Below are positions 1-11,925 of a stretch of 64,000 nt of DNA, in pieces. The notes below the pieces were generated by a model. That model worked only from the letters and a program-made list of their open reading frames with translations, ran no database searches and was not told where the DNA came from. This DNA is from Harmothoe impar (lineage: Eukaryota > Annelida > Polychaeta > Phyllodocida > Polynoidae). Positions within the stretch are counted from its first letter, which is position 1. Each line of letters starts with the position of its first letter. The translations under genes and the position numbers were made by a program. The stretch covers positions 41,566,488 to 41,630,487 of the forward strand of contig OX381721.1 of the NCBI GenBank assembly GCA_947462335.1, in the 5' to 3' direction.

Positions 1-1473
1 GTATGTTAATGGTCTGATGGCTATTATATTGTCAGCATATACTGAGAATTGTAAACGATTCAATATTTCGGGGATATTGCTTCTGACCTGTTTTCTGACT
101 ACAGAGGACTCTACAATACCACTTTCAATATATGACAGGATCCAATCAACAACACTGGATGAGATGTTGATTAACAAGTCCAGTCATAACAGGAATAATA
201 GGACCTGCTCTTAACCTCTGATATGAAATTTGAAAATAATGATACATCAATAAATTTGTGGACAGACGAGGAGAAAGAGTCCTCCAAGGTTAACATGCTT
301 TTTAGAATTGAAGTCATAAGCTTTCCAAACAGGTATTATAGTCTCAGATGACCCTTTTAGTTTTTGAGGAATTCATTCATGAATATTGGTTGGTGTTGCT
401 CTACCTAAATGGTCAATAAGCTCCATCTCTCATTGTTTTAATTTTATCATATGTTTAATGAGCATAATTATTTTGAATTAAAATTCACAACTGGCCAAAC
501 CTTTTCAAAATGTTGTCCACAATTATTATGCAGTTATAATGCTTCATTTTGTAAAAGCAAAAAATAAAGTTCTTGAGGGGACAAAATGGTATTTAATTAT
601 ATTGTTTGTGTGTAGATAGCTCTCTTTTATGTTGTACTTATCCAAATTGTGATATTATGACACAATCTGCAAAAAGGGGTCACAAAGATCCCTTTTGCCA
701 GACCCAAAACTAGCCCAATCATAAACCCAGTTTTAGATGTTGGACCATGGCCATTTCTAACCCTGCGAATGGACGGATAATGGGGATGTTGAGAGATCTG
801 AAGACGATTCTGGAATCTTATTTAAAAGTAGCATTTTCACAATAATTTTATTTTGGGGGGGGAGTTTTCACAATTTTGATATTGCCATTAACTAAATGGG
901 GAACATTTAATTTTATCTGAAATAATATACTATATAGTAGTGTGGCAACCTTTAACAAATGCCCAGATCAAAAAAGGAAGTGATTTTCATGTCATATTGA
1001 AAATAATGGAATTTTTTTTTCTTGGTATAGTGAACGACAAAATAAGTACTTAGCTTATAAAAATCCTTGCATCATTTTTCTTTGATTTAGAGATAGGATT
1101 TAATTTGCTCAATTTAGTTTTTTGCAAAATGTAATAAATCCAAAAGCAGTTTCTTTGCAAAACGCAATAAATCCACAAAAATCATGAAACATGGTTTTGT
1201 GTCCATATTTCAAATGCCTTCCAAATTTTTTTCAATCTCAAATAATGTTACTACCAATATAGACCAAGATTGTATTTACTAAAGCCTTATTTAGACCCTA
1301 AACATAAAAGAATAGACAGTCTTACATCAAACTGCATTTGGATTCATTGTGTTTTACGAAAAAACTGAATTTTCGACCGGTCCTATCTACTAAATGAATA
1401 CACTTTTTCACTTTTTTTCCCCAAAAATTTCTTTTCAAATTACCCCTGACCTGTTTTCTACTGATTTTGTATT
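1..1473. other. AT-rich intergenic DNA, no gene seen
   Basis: No reading frame here has coding character, and no exon with paired splice sites or recognisable domain was found. The sequence is AT-rich with homopolymer runs such as the G run near 856. It is either intergenic or intronic for a gene outside the window. Confidence 0.5.
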
Positions 1474-1915
1474 TTGGGGTCAAACTCATGACTTTGCAAC
1501 AATTAAAAGTGAAAAAAATGTCAATAAGAAATATTTTCATTCGCAATATTTGTCAATTAATTGCAATGGAAAATATTGGTCTTTGGGAACATCCACATAA
1601 AATTTTGTCATATAGCTATAATCCGTTCTTACTGTAATGTAGCCATGAAAATACCATGTAAAATTATGATTTTTCATGGTTTCCACAAAATCGGACATTT
1701 TTCATACAAAAGGGCTGGTTGCTAAGCAACCTTTGGAGATAGAAGAAAATGGATAGCTTCATTGGAATCCTTGACATCGATTTAGGGGGGGGTAGGTAGT
1801 CTTAGAATTATTATAAGACAAATACTAACAACATTATGAGCTGCCATATGATAATATCTTTTCTGCTCAACATGGCTCCATATGGCGGCATATGGCGTAA
1901 CGGACGCGTAACGGA
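1474..1915 (+). repeat. Dispersed repeat, copy 1
   Basis: This stretch aligns almost base for base, with small indels, to 10051-10488 in the same orientation. Shared landmarks are a TTTGCAACAATTAAAAGTGA block near the left end, GGGCTGGTTGCTAAGCAA in the middle, a G run followed by TAGGTA, and GCGTAACGGACGCGTAACGG at the right end. It has no coding capacity. It is a non-coding member of an unnamed interspersed family; the second copy lies inside the 9005-11838 transposon. Confidence 0.75.
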
Positions 1916-2943
1916 TCATTTGTCCCGCCCCTCACACTGAAGTTTAAAATAGCTATCATAACCATGTGAAGAGAGCTAAGCAATCCTATGGATGGTGCAG
2001 CGGCAAAATTAAAACTTAGCTATTTTCCTATACAAATCCTATATGGCATACTGGTAAGCTTTAAAAAAAGTTAATTTCATAAAAAATTATCATGGTATCG
2101 ATGTTGACATGTCATGGGTAGTATATGTGGTTGCCGTCCAAGGGGACCGGCATACGAGGACAGGTGTGGGTGACCCTGTTGCTAGACCGAAAATATGACA
2201 CAGACCAGGGTTAGATTCACCTCAACAACTTCTTCTGTACCATGTGACACCACCAGGACAAAGGTAACCAGGAAGGTGTTCATCAGTTGAGTAGCTGTGT
2301 CCAGAATTTTTTGCGGAAAGCCATTCAACTCCACAAAGAGAGGGCTAGATGCATGGCCTCCCCGGTACCCAGTACCACTAAAGGAAGGACAGACATTAGG
2401 CCTGGGAGAGTGAGAAATTTTCACCAAAAGATGATACCCAATGTCACTGGTAGTATGTGTTTCAAATTACAAGAGGATTGGCCCGCTAGTTAACAATCCA
2501 TGGCATCATTTGTAGTATAGCATTTGTGACAACAGTGCATAATTATTAGTGATCTTACCAATTTTAAACAGATATGACTGAATAAATACAAATCAGAAAA
2601 ATGGCTTTTCATGCTCTATGTAACATGATTGTAGATACATAATATGCAACACCAAAGTATTCCTTGAGATGGCTATGGGGTCAAAATGGCAGAATGGTCC
2701 TTTTCAGGGGTAAGGGATTGGCAACTCTGCCGTGTTAGAGGGTATGGTATTTCGATACAGATGTGTCCAAACATATTCTGAAGATATTTGTACAATGTCC
2801 ATATTTTAGTTGATTGGGAAATATATTTGTTCAAATGCATATTGACATCATAATGGATGTTTTATCCCTCTGAAATTGGCCCATTGGCTACTGAGAATGA
2901 AAGGAGCTAAATGACTGAAACTTTTATTTGTGAAAAATCATAT
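1916..2943. other. Unannotated DNA, no gene seen
   Basis: Short open frames around 2182-2493 on both strands overlap each other and show no domain or splice context. Nothing here supports a gene. Confidence 0.4.
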
Positions 2944-3085
2944 AAGGGAGTGTTCAATTTTTAACAACAGGGGGGGGTTGGTGAGTTTTCAAAGTTATTT
3001 TGCGCCCCCCCTCGGAAAGGGCCAAATTATAATCCGCCCCCCCCTTAGGAGGGGCTGAGTTACTTTGCGCCCCCCCTTTTAATTT
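2944..3085 (+). mobile_element. Truncated G/C-tract MITE, one terminus
   Basis: The segment begins AGGGAGTGTTCAATTTTTAA followed by CAACAG and a G run, then alternates C-rich tracts with short AT spacers. The same terminus and the same alternation occur in the complete copy at 59103-59438. Only the left end is recognisable, so this is a decayed or truncated member of that family. Confidence 0.6.
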
Positions 3086-3225
3086 TTCTGCATCAATTTG
3101 TGTTGCATTGTGCTGTTTCACGTCAGAGCTACCTAGAAATGAATCTAAATTTCATATATAGGATATAGTTATAATGCCTATCCCTATGTTGCTTCATGGC
3201 ATGTTCTGTAAAACCCCTCCTTTAA

Positions 3226-3924
3226 CTCTTCCTTTACCACGTCCCAAATAAAGGCACCTCTCCCAAAACCAGATTGTTTCAGATGAGATTTAAATGGAAT
3301 ATCAAGATGTAGGGGATGGCCTAACCTTTCAGAAACTGAAAGAATTTTGTAAATATTCTAATTAAAAGTACATCTATGACAAAATGAACAGTATCGAATG
3401 ACCAGAAAGTAAGATACCCTAAATCGCTCTATGTGTTCAAATTAGGGAGATAAAGCCCTATTTGAAATTTAATTTAGCTTATTTTAGTGTATATGTTGCC
3501 ATGGCAACTTATATTTAGGCCATAATGCATCAAAATAGACATAAACTTTTGGTACTATCGTTTTCAGCATGAAAAATTTAGCAAAATCATTTTTCACCCA
3601 AAAAACAATATTGTTTGACATTGTTCATGATTTTTGCCTTAAATATTGCTCAAATTATATTGAAAATGAGATAAATATCATGCAAGTTGAGGTGCCTAGC
3701 ATTTCTAGAATAGTTAATGTATGTACAAACCGATTAAGATATGCAGAGACAGTATGCCATAGACCACTGTCAGAAAAAATCATGGGATTCTACCAATTTT
3801 TAAGCAAAGTACAGAGGGCCAAAAATCGGCCAAAATCGGCCAAAAAACGGTCGATTTTGTGCCTAAAGGCGCGATCGGTCTTGAGGGGTAAATTCGCCAA
3901 AAGGCGCGATCGGTAAAGGAAGAG
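3226..3924. mobile_element. Non-autonomous DNA transposon flanked by TTAA
   Basis: Perfect 13-bp terminal inverted repeats, CTCTTCCTTTACC at the left and its reverse complement at the right, are bounded on both sides by TTAA (3222-3225 and 3925-3928). The right end carries two copies of AAGGCGCGATCGGT as subterminal repeats. A TTAA target duplication is typical of piggyBac and Kolobok elements. The 699-bp interior has no transposase; the 115-codon open frame at 3569-3916 has no domain and is not treated as a gene. Confidence 0.75.
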
Positions 3925-3928
3925 TTAA

Positions 3929-5874
3929 GCCAGATGTATTTTCCGGAACTAGGTGGTCATCTTAAAGGCGGGGCTTTCTTAAATGGGTTTGAAGAGGAAA
4001 CCTTTTACAGGTTTTTCTCATACAAGGGGGTCGTCTTAAAGGTGAGGTTGTATTAAGAGAGGGGCTTTATGGTAAATATACTCATAGAAATGGCCATTAA
4101 ATACACAAATTGCAAGTTTTAATTTTAATCTATGGATTCATCAAATTTAAGTGAATATAAGGGACAAAATATCTACCCAGCTGCCAGAAAATCATAACCG
4201 TACTCAAAGTGCAGTGCCTCAGAAGGAGGTCAGAGGGGCATATCCGTCTCTTAGCTGAATCGGAATCTAGAAGTCAAATGGTGTATTCATGTGCATTTTG
4301 AAAGCTTTATAGGAATAGCTGGTTGAATCCTGGCTGGATTGTACACCCACAAGTTGAGAATTCTGAATAGCCATAATGTTACTCAATACAATCTATTACT
4401 GTTCAGTAATATGTTCCATAAATGCCAACATTACAGGTCAATCATACCTTGTAGGTATTGCTCTCAAGGTCAAATTAAAAAATGAATGGTCCTGATCCAA
4501 GCCGGTGGCCTGGTCAACCAACAGGGCAGTTTAGTCCTAGTTTGAAACGAACAGTTGGTAACAACCTATCTCATATGATGAAGCACCCTGAGTACTCACC
4601 ATGATCACTATTTTGGTTTCTATTATTGGTTTTTGGACTAGGTTCATGTACTGAACTACAGGAGTGTGATGCAAATCACACAAAGATTTCAACCAACATT
4701 TAATGGGCCTACAACAGTTCCTTTTTTTTAAACCGAATAATATGTTCGATTCTAGTTGGAATTACTACACACATTTTCAATTTTAGATAAGTAAATTGTT
4801 CCTCTACCTGCCAATCAAAGGGTGCATTGATAAGACGATTTTGTTAATGGGAATTCCGTAAATTTTGGAATATCAATTTGGGGAATATCAATGGCATCCT
4901 TACTGGGTAATAAATTTCCTGAAGAGGCCAATATATTACCCGAAGTACTGCAAGAAAAGGGCAGCAGTCAAACCAAGTGGGATTGAGGCCATATCCAATA
5001 AAGTAAGAGCAGGGCCAGACCCATATTGTCATCTATAGGCTGGGACAGTTGTAAAAACTAGGGTCATGTATAAGCACGAGGGTAACAGCCCGCCAAAATG
5101 GAAATGCAGAAATCTCTGGCTAAGGCTTTGGAATATGTTAAAGGTCTAAACTTGAAATAATGAATTTTGGCACACAATATATTAAAGCTCAGACCAGTAT
5201 TCATCCTCTGTTGATTGGTGCTGGAAATTCATTTTTTAGAAGGAAAGATTTTAGAAGGGCTAGACTTGAAATAGGGCAATCTAGTGTAAGCCTATTTTGG
5301 TAAACATGACTGTATAAAGGCTCAGATTTGGATTACTCCTCAGTCAATGGCACTGGGACATATTTTTCAAGGGGTAAGTATTGACGGTTTAGGCTTCAGT
5401 GTATTCAGCCCCTGTCTTTTTGAATGTGAAGACTTTTATGGAAAATTTTGAACTTCCAGACTTGAAACTATGCTATCTGGTGCTATTTGGCACAAAATAT
5501 ATCAAGGCTCAGATTTGGATTCATCCTCATTTTATATATTTGAATTTATATATTTGAACAACAAGTGAGGAAACAGTTTCATCTTGTGTAATTCTGGATA
5601 GCTTAGGATTGCTCTGCAGATGTTAAACTATTTAAATAATGAATAACTTGCATCAGCCTTCATCTTTGGGGCTGGGATCAAGGCTGCAGGAACGGCGGAA
5701 GGTGGATAAATTTGGGGCGGCCCAGGTCTCAAAGCCAAATGAGTGTTGGTGGGAGGGAGTAACAAATAGGGATGTGGGGGCCGCAGGCTCCCGGAAAAAT
5801 TAAGAATTTCCCCCTAAAATTAGCACATTCAGAGTGGTTTGAATAATCTTTTGCTACACTTTGCTATGTTGTCA
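3929..5874. other. Unannotated DNA, no gene seen
   Basis: Near 3950-4075 there are two diverged copies of a short motif containing CTTAAAGG and GGGGCTTT, probably old repeat debris. The remainder is AT-rich with no exon-like or coding signal on either strand. Confidence 0.4.
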
Positions 5875-6005
5875 ACCTATATAGAATTTGAGGCATGAGG
5901 GCAAGTTGATAGTTTGGGGCAATTAAGTGCATTAGCTGACTGTATAGTGTTTGAGGCAAAGGGGCAAGTTGATATTTTAGGGCATTTTGCTATAATTTCA
6001 ACCTA

Positions 6006-6232
6006 CCGTAAAAACTCGCGTAGAAGCCGCGGCTTGTACCCGAATCAGAGCCAGCTTTCTTTTGATACCAAACATGCCTATAAATTATGGGGTGCGGCTT
6101 ATACGAGAGTTTTTAAAAGTATAATACAGTACTAAATTAACAATTTTCATATACCCTATTAGGCTTATAGGATTTCCCAAAGTTAGGGGTGCGGCTAATA
6201 CGCGAGTTAGGCTTATACGCGAGGTTTTACGG
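6006..6232. mobile_element. TA-flanked MITE (Tc1/mariner-like)
   Basis: Inverted ends beginning CCGTAAAA and continuing CTCGCGTA(G/T)AAGCC match over about 23 bp and are bounded by TA on both sides. The 227-bp element has no coding capacity. A shorter relative with similar ends is at 53293-53401 and a diverged one near 52430-52620. The TA duplication fits the Tc1/mariner group, which is an inference because no transposase is present. Confidence 0.8.
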
Positions 6233-6314
6233 TATATAGTATTTGAGCGATAAGGGCAAGTGGATAATTTAGGGCAGTATGGTATATTGGCACACTATAT
6301 ATAGCATTTGAGGC

Positions 6315-8950
6315 TTTTTTTTGGTGTTTTTGGTTTAAACAAATTTATTCATTTTCATAATATTCAATAAATTTGTCAGTTATTACATGTGTATCCTTTT
6401 GGCGTCTCCAGGGGTTTATAAATATAAATATAATTCATGTAAATAAATATATATTAAGCAAGCATAATCATTTTCTATATTATTACTAATATTTGTATGG
6501 GGAACAATGTCCGAGCTCAGTGAATGCGTCATCTGAGCATGACCAAGTGGAAGACTGCCTGGACTTACAGGACAGCCTGCATAACACACCCAGCCCATTA
6601 TTCCAGGTCACTCAGCCCGGTATATAGGGTTGTATAGCTACAGCACTGTGTTCTTTACCATAGCTTTTATATAATCATATTTGCGATTTTTATATGATAT
6701 TTGCGAAAAATATAGCCCCCTTTAGCATATAGATCAACTAATTACCTACCAACTTATATATGCATTTAGTGCATAGTCCGTTGCATTTATGAGTAATTAC
6801 AAGTTTAAATCTGTACTTTGTCTGGTTTGGGGCACATAGAGCACTGTATCTGCTTGGAGAAGGTGTGAAAGCCTGAAGCCCCACCTGCTACACCAGGCTC
6901 CCAGCCTGTCTTACCAGCCTGCTGTGCTGGGAGAGTGTATAGGGGCGACCTGAAAGCACAGGCTGGGCGGCCTGAAAGTACAGGCTGCCTGTTTATGCAG
7001 GCCGTCCTGTTCTGCCATTCTAGTCCTCCACCTGATGACCTGCCTCTGCCTAAGGCAAGGTCTATCTGTGTTCCCGATGACATGCTTAGAGTTGATGATA
7101 ACATTAGATGTGTGACGGATGTATGAATTTATGAGTGATGGTATGAATGCAATATGAGTGTTTTTGGCCTTCTGACTCTTCAGTGCAACGACTTACCAGG
7201 AGAGAACCACAACAATTGATTTAGAAATTTATCCTGCCTTATTTCAGCGGTCTATTCCAGACCACGACAGGGGGGGGGGGGGGGTCAAGTGGGGTCTTTT
7301 TGTATAAGGTCTTGAAGGCAGAGACTGACTCTGCTTTTTGGACCTGTGGCTTTATTCTGTTCCACAGTTTAATACCTCGGGCGTGTGGGCCTTTCTTGTA
7401 TTTCTGAAGTATAGCCCTTCTTGAAGGAAATTTGACCTTTAGGTCCCCCCTGGTTCTAGGGTTAGCCCTCGCTTCAAGACCTAGCTTCCTGGATTATTTG
7501 AACATAATGACAGCCAGCTGGTATTCTCCACGCTTATCTAGCATTTCCATGCCACATTCAAATGAAGAGTATCAGTTCGATGCTCAATATTAAACTTTCT
7601 TGTGCAAACTCTTAGTGCCCTGTTTTGTAGAGTCTGCAGTTTCTTTACCCTGCGTTTGCGTTCTATAAGAAAGCTACAATAGTCGAAATGGGGGAGGATT
7701 GTTTGCTTGTAAACAAGCACAGCTGTATCCTGATCCATCTGGGTATTTAACCAATTTAATTTAAAGATTTTCTGCCTAGATTTTGACTCTGTGGCTTTTA
7801 ACTGGGACTCCAGTTTTAACTCACTATCCAGTATTACTCCTAGATACTTGTATTCCCCAGGGCTTTCAAGTGGGGTTCCATTTATCAAAATATCAAGGTT
7901 TTGGCCCTGTTCTACTTTGTTTTTGGAACCGTAACATACTGCTTGTGTCTTTTTTGCATTTATACTAAGGCCGTTAGACGTGCACCAGTTACCAATTTAT
8001 TTAGATCTAACTGTAACAGTTCACAAGCTGTGTCCACTGATTTGTGACTGACGGTCAAGACTATGTCATCTGCATATAATAGCATTTTTTAATGTGTCAG
8101 GGTCTCAGTGACTCCATTTACAAGCAAAATAAACAAGAGGGGTTCTAGTATGGACCCCTGTGGTACCCCGAGCAGGATGTTTCTGGTTGCAGTCTTAGTG
8201 TTGTTAAGCAGCACAGACTGTTTTCTATTCTGGAGATAGCTGGCTATCCATATTAGGATGATCCCATTTATCCCAAATTTTGCTAACTTTTCTATTAATA
8301 GAGAATGATGTATACTATCGAAAGCCTTACTAAAGTCTACGTAGCAGGCACAGGTAGCTTCTGACTTGTCTCTACTTTCATACAGTCTTTCAGCAAGTAG
8401 CTTCACTGCTTCAGCAGTGCCCTTGCCTTTGACAAAACCATACTGTTCCGGGGCGATAAGGCCTAGGTCTTTAGCTTTTTCAGATACAAATGAGTGCACT
8501 ATCTTTTCTATCATTTTGCCTGGAGTTGGGAGTAAACTAACTGGTCTCCAATTAGCAACTTGTGTCAAGGCACCTGACTTTGGGATTGGGACTACTGTGG
8601 CCCTCGTCCAGGATTCAGGGAATATGCCTTGAGCCAAACTGTTATTAAACATGTCACATAGGTGGGGTACCAGCACAGTGAACGCGTCTTTGAGGACCCT
8701 AGCTGATATGCCATCAAGCCCTGAGGATTTGTTAGGATTTATTTTGTCTATCAATTGTTTCATGTCTTCATAATCAACTTCAGGTACATCCTGAGCCGTG
8801 ATGTCTACTCCGTCAGTGACAACCAGCTTCTCCAGATGTTCCTCTGGCCTCGAGTTTGAGTCCGGGAGGCTTGTCTTTTGGCTGGAGTTTCTTGTACAGT
8901 TTCTCACCAATTGTAGCAAAATAATCATTACAGTTATCACTGGCGTCGGT
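6315..8950 (-). mobile_element. LINE-containing insertion, 5' truncated
   Basis: This block interrupts one 63-bp array unit: the left flank ends at TTTGAGGC and the right flank resumes with TAAGGGCAAG. On the minus strand it carries reverse-transcriptase coding sequence and ends at 6315 in a short T run on the plus strand, as expected for the A-rich 3' tail of a minus-strand LINE. The part from 6315 to about 7220 has no coding sequence and would be a long 3' untranslated region or a nested older insertion. No endonuclease domain is present, so the copy is 5' truncated. Confidence 0.6.
7220..8940 (-). pseudogene. Non-LTR retrotransposon reverse transcriptase, broken
   Basis: Reading from 8940 downward, the frame encodes a LINE reverse transcriptase with the expected blocks in order: SSGLDGISARVLKDAF, WRPVSLLPTPGKMIEKIV, the catalytic YVDFSKAFDSI, GVPQGSI, then YADD at 8076-8065. 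A TAA stop interrupts the frame at about 8089, just before the YADD block, and a one-base shift near 8000 moves the thumb/C-terminal region (NGTPLESPGEYKYLGVILDS, 7538-7888) into another frame. More C-terminal sequence continues to about 7260 with another stop. The style resembles the Jockey/CR1/L2 group; the exact clade is undecided. It is inactive as it stands. Confidence 0.85.
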
Positions 8951-9239
8951 GAGTAAGGGCAAGTTGATAGTTTAGGGCAGTTATGTACATTACCTGACTA
9001 TATAATTCGTCGCCTCAGTATACAAAGGTCGTAAGTGGAAAATTCAAGTTTTGAGATATGGGCAAAATAAGAAATATGATAGCATTTCATTTTATATCAG
9101 TTTTGTAGTAACAATTCTGTATACTTGGAGACGGTGCCATTGCATTATATAAACATATCTACTGTGCGGGGCATGTAATTGTCAGTCACCCTTTCTTGCT
9201 GCATTGGTCTATACCTGGTCCACAAACGGGACTGGTCAG

Positions 9240-9515
9240 CCGAGGTCAGTAAATGAGGTGGGACGGGGGGGGGGCAGCAGAGGGGTCACAAAGTGCCCTG
9301 CCGCACATGACTGTCGTGTCCATTATACAGGGCAGTGTGTGTGTGTGTCAGTGGGGGGGGGGGGGGGTCTACAGGTACATACTCCTCCTGCCTGTACCCC
9401 TCCTCCTCCATACCTACAGACAGATCCCGCCCTCCTGCTGCTACTCCCTACCACTACACGTATACCTGTAGACATGCTAGCACTACAGTACAGCAGGGGG
9501 GGGGGGGGCGGGAGT
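9240..9515. repeat. Low-complexity G-run and GT-rich DNA
   Basis: Long G homopolymers near 9265, 9352-9367 and 9496-9508, a GTGTGTGTGTG stretch and C/CT-rich DNA make open frames in several frames at once. These are composition artefacts, not genes. Confidence 0.8.
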
Positions 9516-10050
9516 CATACCTCGCTACACTGCCCTGTATAGAGGACATGGCTGCCACTTGCTGATCTTCAACCTGGCCACCTTTTTTGCAAAAACAATT
9601 CACCAATACAATAGAAGTTATGTAACCCACCTACTTGACTGCCGCCTGCCAGACTTGCTGACTCGGCGTTCTGGCTCAACAACCCTGATTTTGCACAAAC
9701 AGAACCACCCTAAATGAATAGCGGTCTAAGGATCAAAATTTTGTATCAAAATAATTAAAATGTAAATTTCATTTTAAAAGGATGTGCTTCCGGTGGATCT
9801 CATCTACATGCTGTCCGAACAAATAAATGATATCTATTTGCAAAATATGTATAAAATGCAATTCCCTAAAGTGTTAGTGCAGAAAAAGCTCCCCATTCAA
9901 TTCAGTGCTATAACAGAGAATTACCCCATTTTTACCACAAAACACTGAATATCACCAAAAACTTAATTGAAATGTGAACTTTTGAAAACATATCCAGATA
10001 GATATACATGTTGTGCACACAATGATGATACAGAAAATATCAAAATGAGT

Positions 10051-10488
10051 TTGTGGCTCAAACTCACGACTTTGCAACAATTAAAAGTGAAAAATATGTC
10101 AATTAAAAATGTTTTCATTCTCATTATTTCTCAATTGCAATGTAAAATAAAGGTCTTTGGGGACATGCACACAAAATTTTGTGATATAGCTATGATTATT
10201 TCTCACTGTATCATGACCATGAAAATACCATGTAAAATCATGATTTTTCAAGGTTTCCACAAAATCGGACTTTTTTCATATAAAAGGGCTGGTTGCTAAG
10301 CAATCATTCAAAATAGAGAAAAATGGATAGCCTCATTGGATTCCCTGACATCGATTTAGGGGGGGTAGGTACTCTTAAAATTATTCTAAGACAAATATTA
10401 ACGACACTATGAGCTGCCATATGATAATATCTTCTGTGGTCAATATGGCTCCATATGGCGCCATATAGCGTAACGGACGCGTAACGGA
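10051..10488 (+). repeat. Dispersed repeat, copy 2
   Basis: Direct-orientation homologue of 1474-1915, nested within the 9005-11838 transposon. Its right end has three tandem CGTAACGGACG units where copy 1 has two. Confidence 0.75.
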
Positions 10489-11925
10489 CGCGTAACGGAC
10501 ACCTTAACATGGTCGTTTTGTGACATTGACTTTAAAATATTGAAAAAAGGTGAAAAAATGTGAATATCTTCATGCAAATGGTGTCTATCAATATCAGAAA
10601 AAAAATTCCAATCGTTCTGGAACATTTTCAATTATGCATTATTATGCTCTATATTTTTAAACATTTATACAAGAAATAAAATAAGAGCATTTTAATTGCT
10701 TTGAATTATTATGGATTTTTTCTGTAAAACGTGGAAAAGCTAAAAAATACCACAAAAGTTCTAAAATTACATCCTAGAAAGGGGAAGAGCATAAATTTTG
10801 TGCCAAGAAATGGAAAGGTATGCTAACTTAATTAATTCTATCAAAATCTTGGGGGTCAAAAAAAATATTCACTTTGTGACATCTGGGTATGGCTATTCTG
10901 TGGCATTCCCATGAGCCTGAGCGTTGTATCAATGTTCAATTTGACCACTTAGATGACCAAACCACCTAGATCCAGGATCAGACCTCAGTGACTAGTAAAG
11001 AAGGTGCCATCATTATAAAGATAAAACACTATAAAGATTAATGGCACCGTCTAAAAATCACTTTGGTTTTGATGCTGTATTTTCTCAAATATATGGTGCA
11101 TTACCCCCAAAAACGTTCCACATATAAATTAAAATAAGTGAAAACAAATCATATCGATGATACTAAACTTTTATACCTAATTCCTTATTAAACATGGGAA
11201 TAAGGAGGAAAAAATGGGGAAAATGAGGGCACTTACGACTTTTGTATGCTAAATTGCATGTATTCTTTTGTATTTCTAATCAGTAAACAAAGGTTGTAAG
11301 TGATTTCTTCAACTTAAAACTGTAAAGAAATACTTATATAATTGATTGATTCAATCCTGATGGTCACCATTTGAACCTTTTATATTTCTACTGGCATAAG
11401 TTACTAAAAAAGTTGAACACATTTTGCGGTTGCCTAGCAACAGTGACATTTCTGCAAAAATTTGCAATTTCAGTCATTTCCCCATTGAATTTACCCCTAT
11501 TAGACTACGAAGTAAACATATTTTGGTAAAATATGTGTAATATACGCACATGATAGGGATTATATAAAATGGTTAGAAAAAAATCACAAAATATACTGTT
11601 TTAATGATAAAATACATTAGGATTAACATTTTCACATCACTTACAACCTTTGTATACTGAGAAAATGGTCATTTTGTCAGTTACGACCTTTGTATACTGA
11701 CCTATAGCCCCCCTAAAAAAAGTCATATTCGAAAAATTCCAAAAAATGTGGAAAATTCATTGGATAAAAAAAAATATCAAGGAATAAAAAAAAATCCGTT
11801 ATTTTCACTTACGACCTTTGTATTCTGAGGCGACGAATTATAGTGTTTGAGGCATAAGGGCAGGCGGATATCTTAGGGTAGTTTAGTACATGAGCTGACT
11901 ATATAGGTTTTGAGGCATAAGGGCA

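Larger units (their letters stand above)
9005..11838. mobile_element. 2.8-kb TIR element without transposase
   Basis: The ends are 33-bp inverted repeats starting ATTCGTCGCCTCAG and differing at one base, flanked on both sides by TATA (or TA) inside the 63-bp array, so the pre-insertion site can be read directly. The inner part of the repeat, CACTTACGACCTTTGTATNC, recurs inside the element near 11231, 11279 (inverted), 11638 and 11677, giving six copies that look like transposase-binding sites. No transposase is encoded. The interior includes G-run/CA low-complexity DNA (9240-9510) and a copy of the dispersed repeat. The superfamily is not assigned. Confidence 0.75.
5875..11925 (+). repeat. 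Old 63-bp tandem array split by three insertions
   Basis: Units contain ATAG(T/A)NTTTGAGGCATAAG, then GGGCAAGTTGATAGTTTAGG and a variable tail ending GCTGAC. Unit starts at 5881 and 5944 are 63 bp apart. Removing the MITE at 6006-6232 with one TA puts the next start exactly 63 bp on, with another at 6301. The unit interrupted after 6314 resumes at about 8954. The following unit is interrupted by 9005-11838 and resumes at 11840, with the next start 63 bp later at 11903. The array therefore predates all three insertions. Confidence 0.75.

Noticed and set aside
3569..3916. 115-codon frame with Lys/Arg-rich end
   Set aside because: Lies inside the TTAA-flanked MITE and its basic tail comes from the subterminal repeats; no transposase motif.
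9204..9565. Overlapping open frames of about 70-112 codons
   Set aside because: Produced by G homopolymers and GT repeats in three frames simultaneously.
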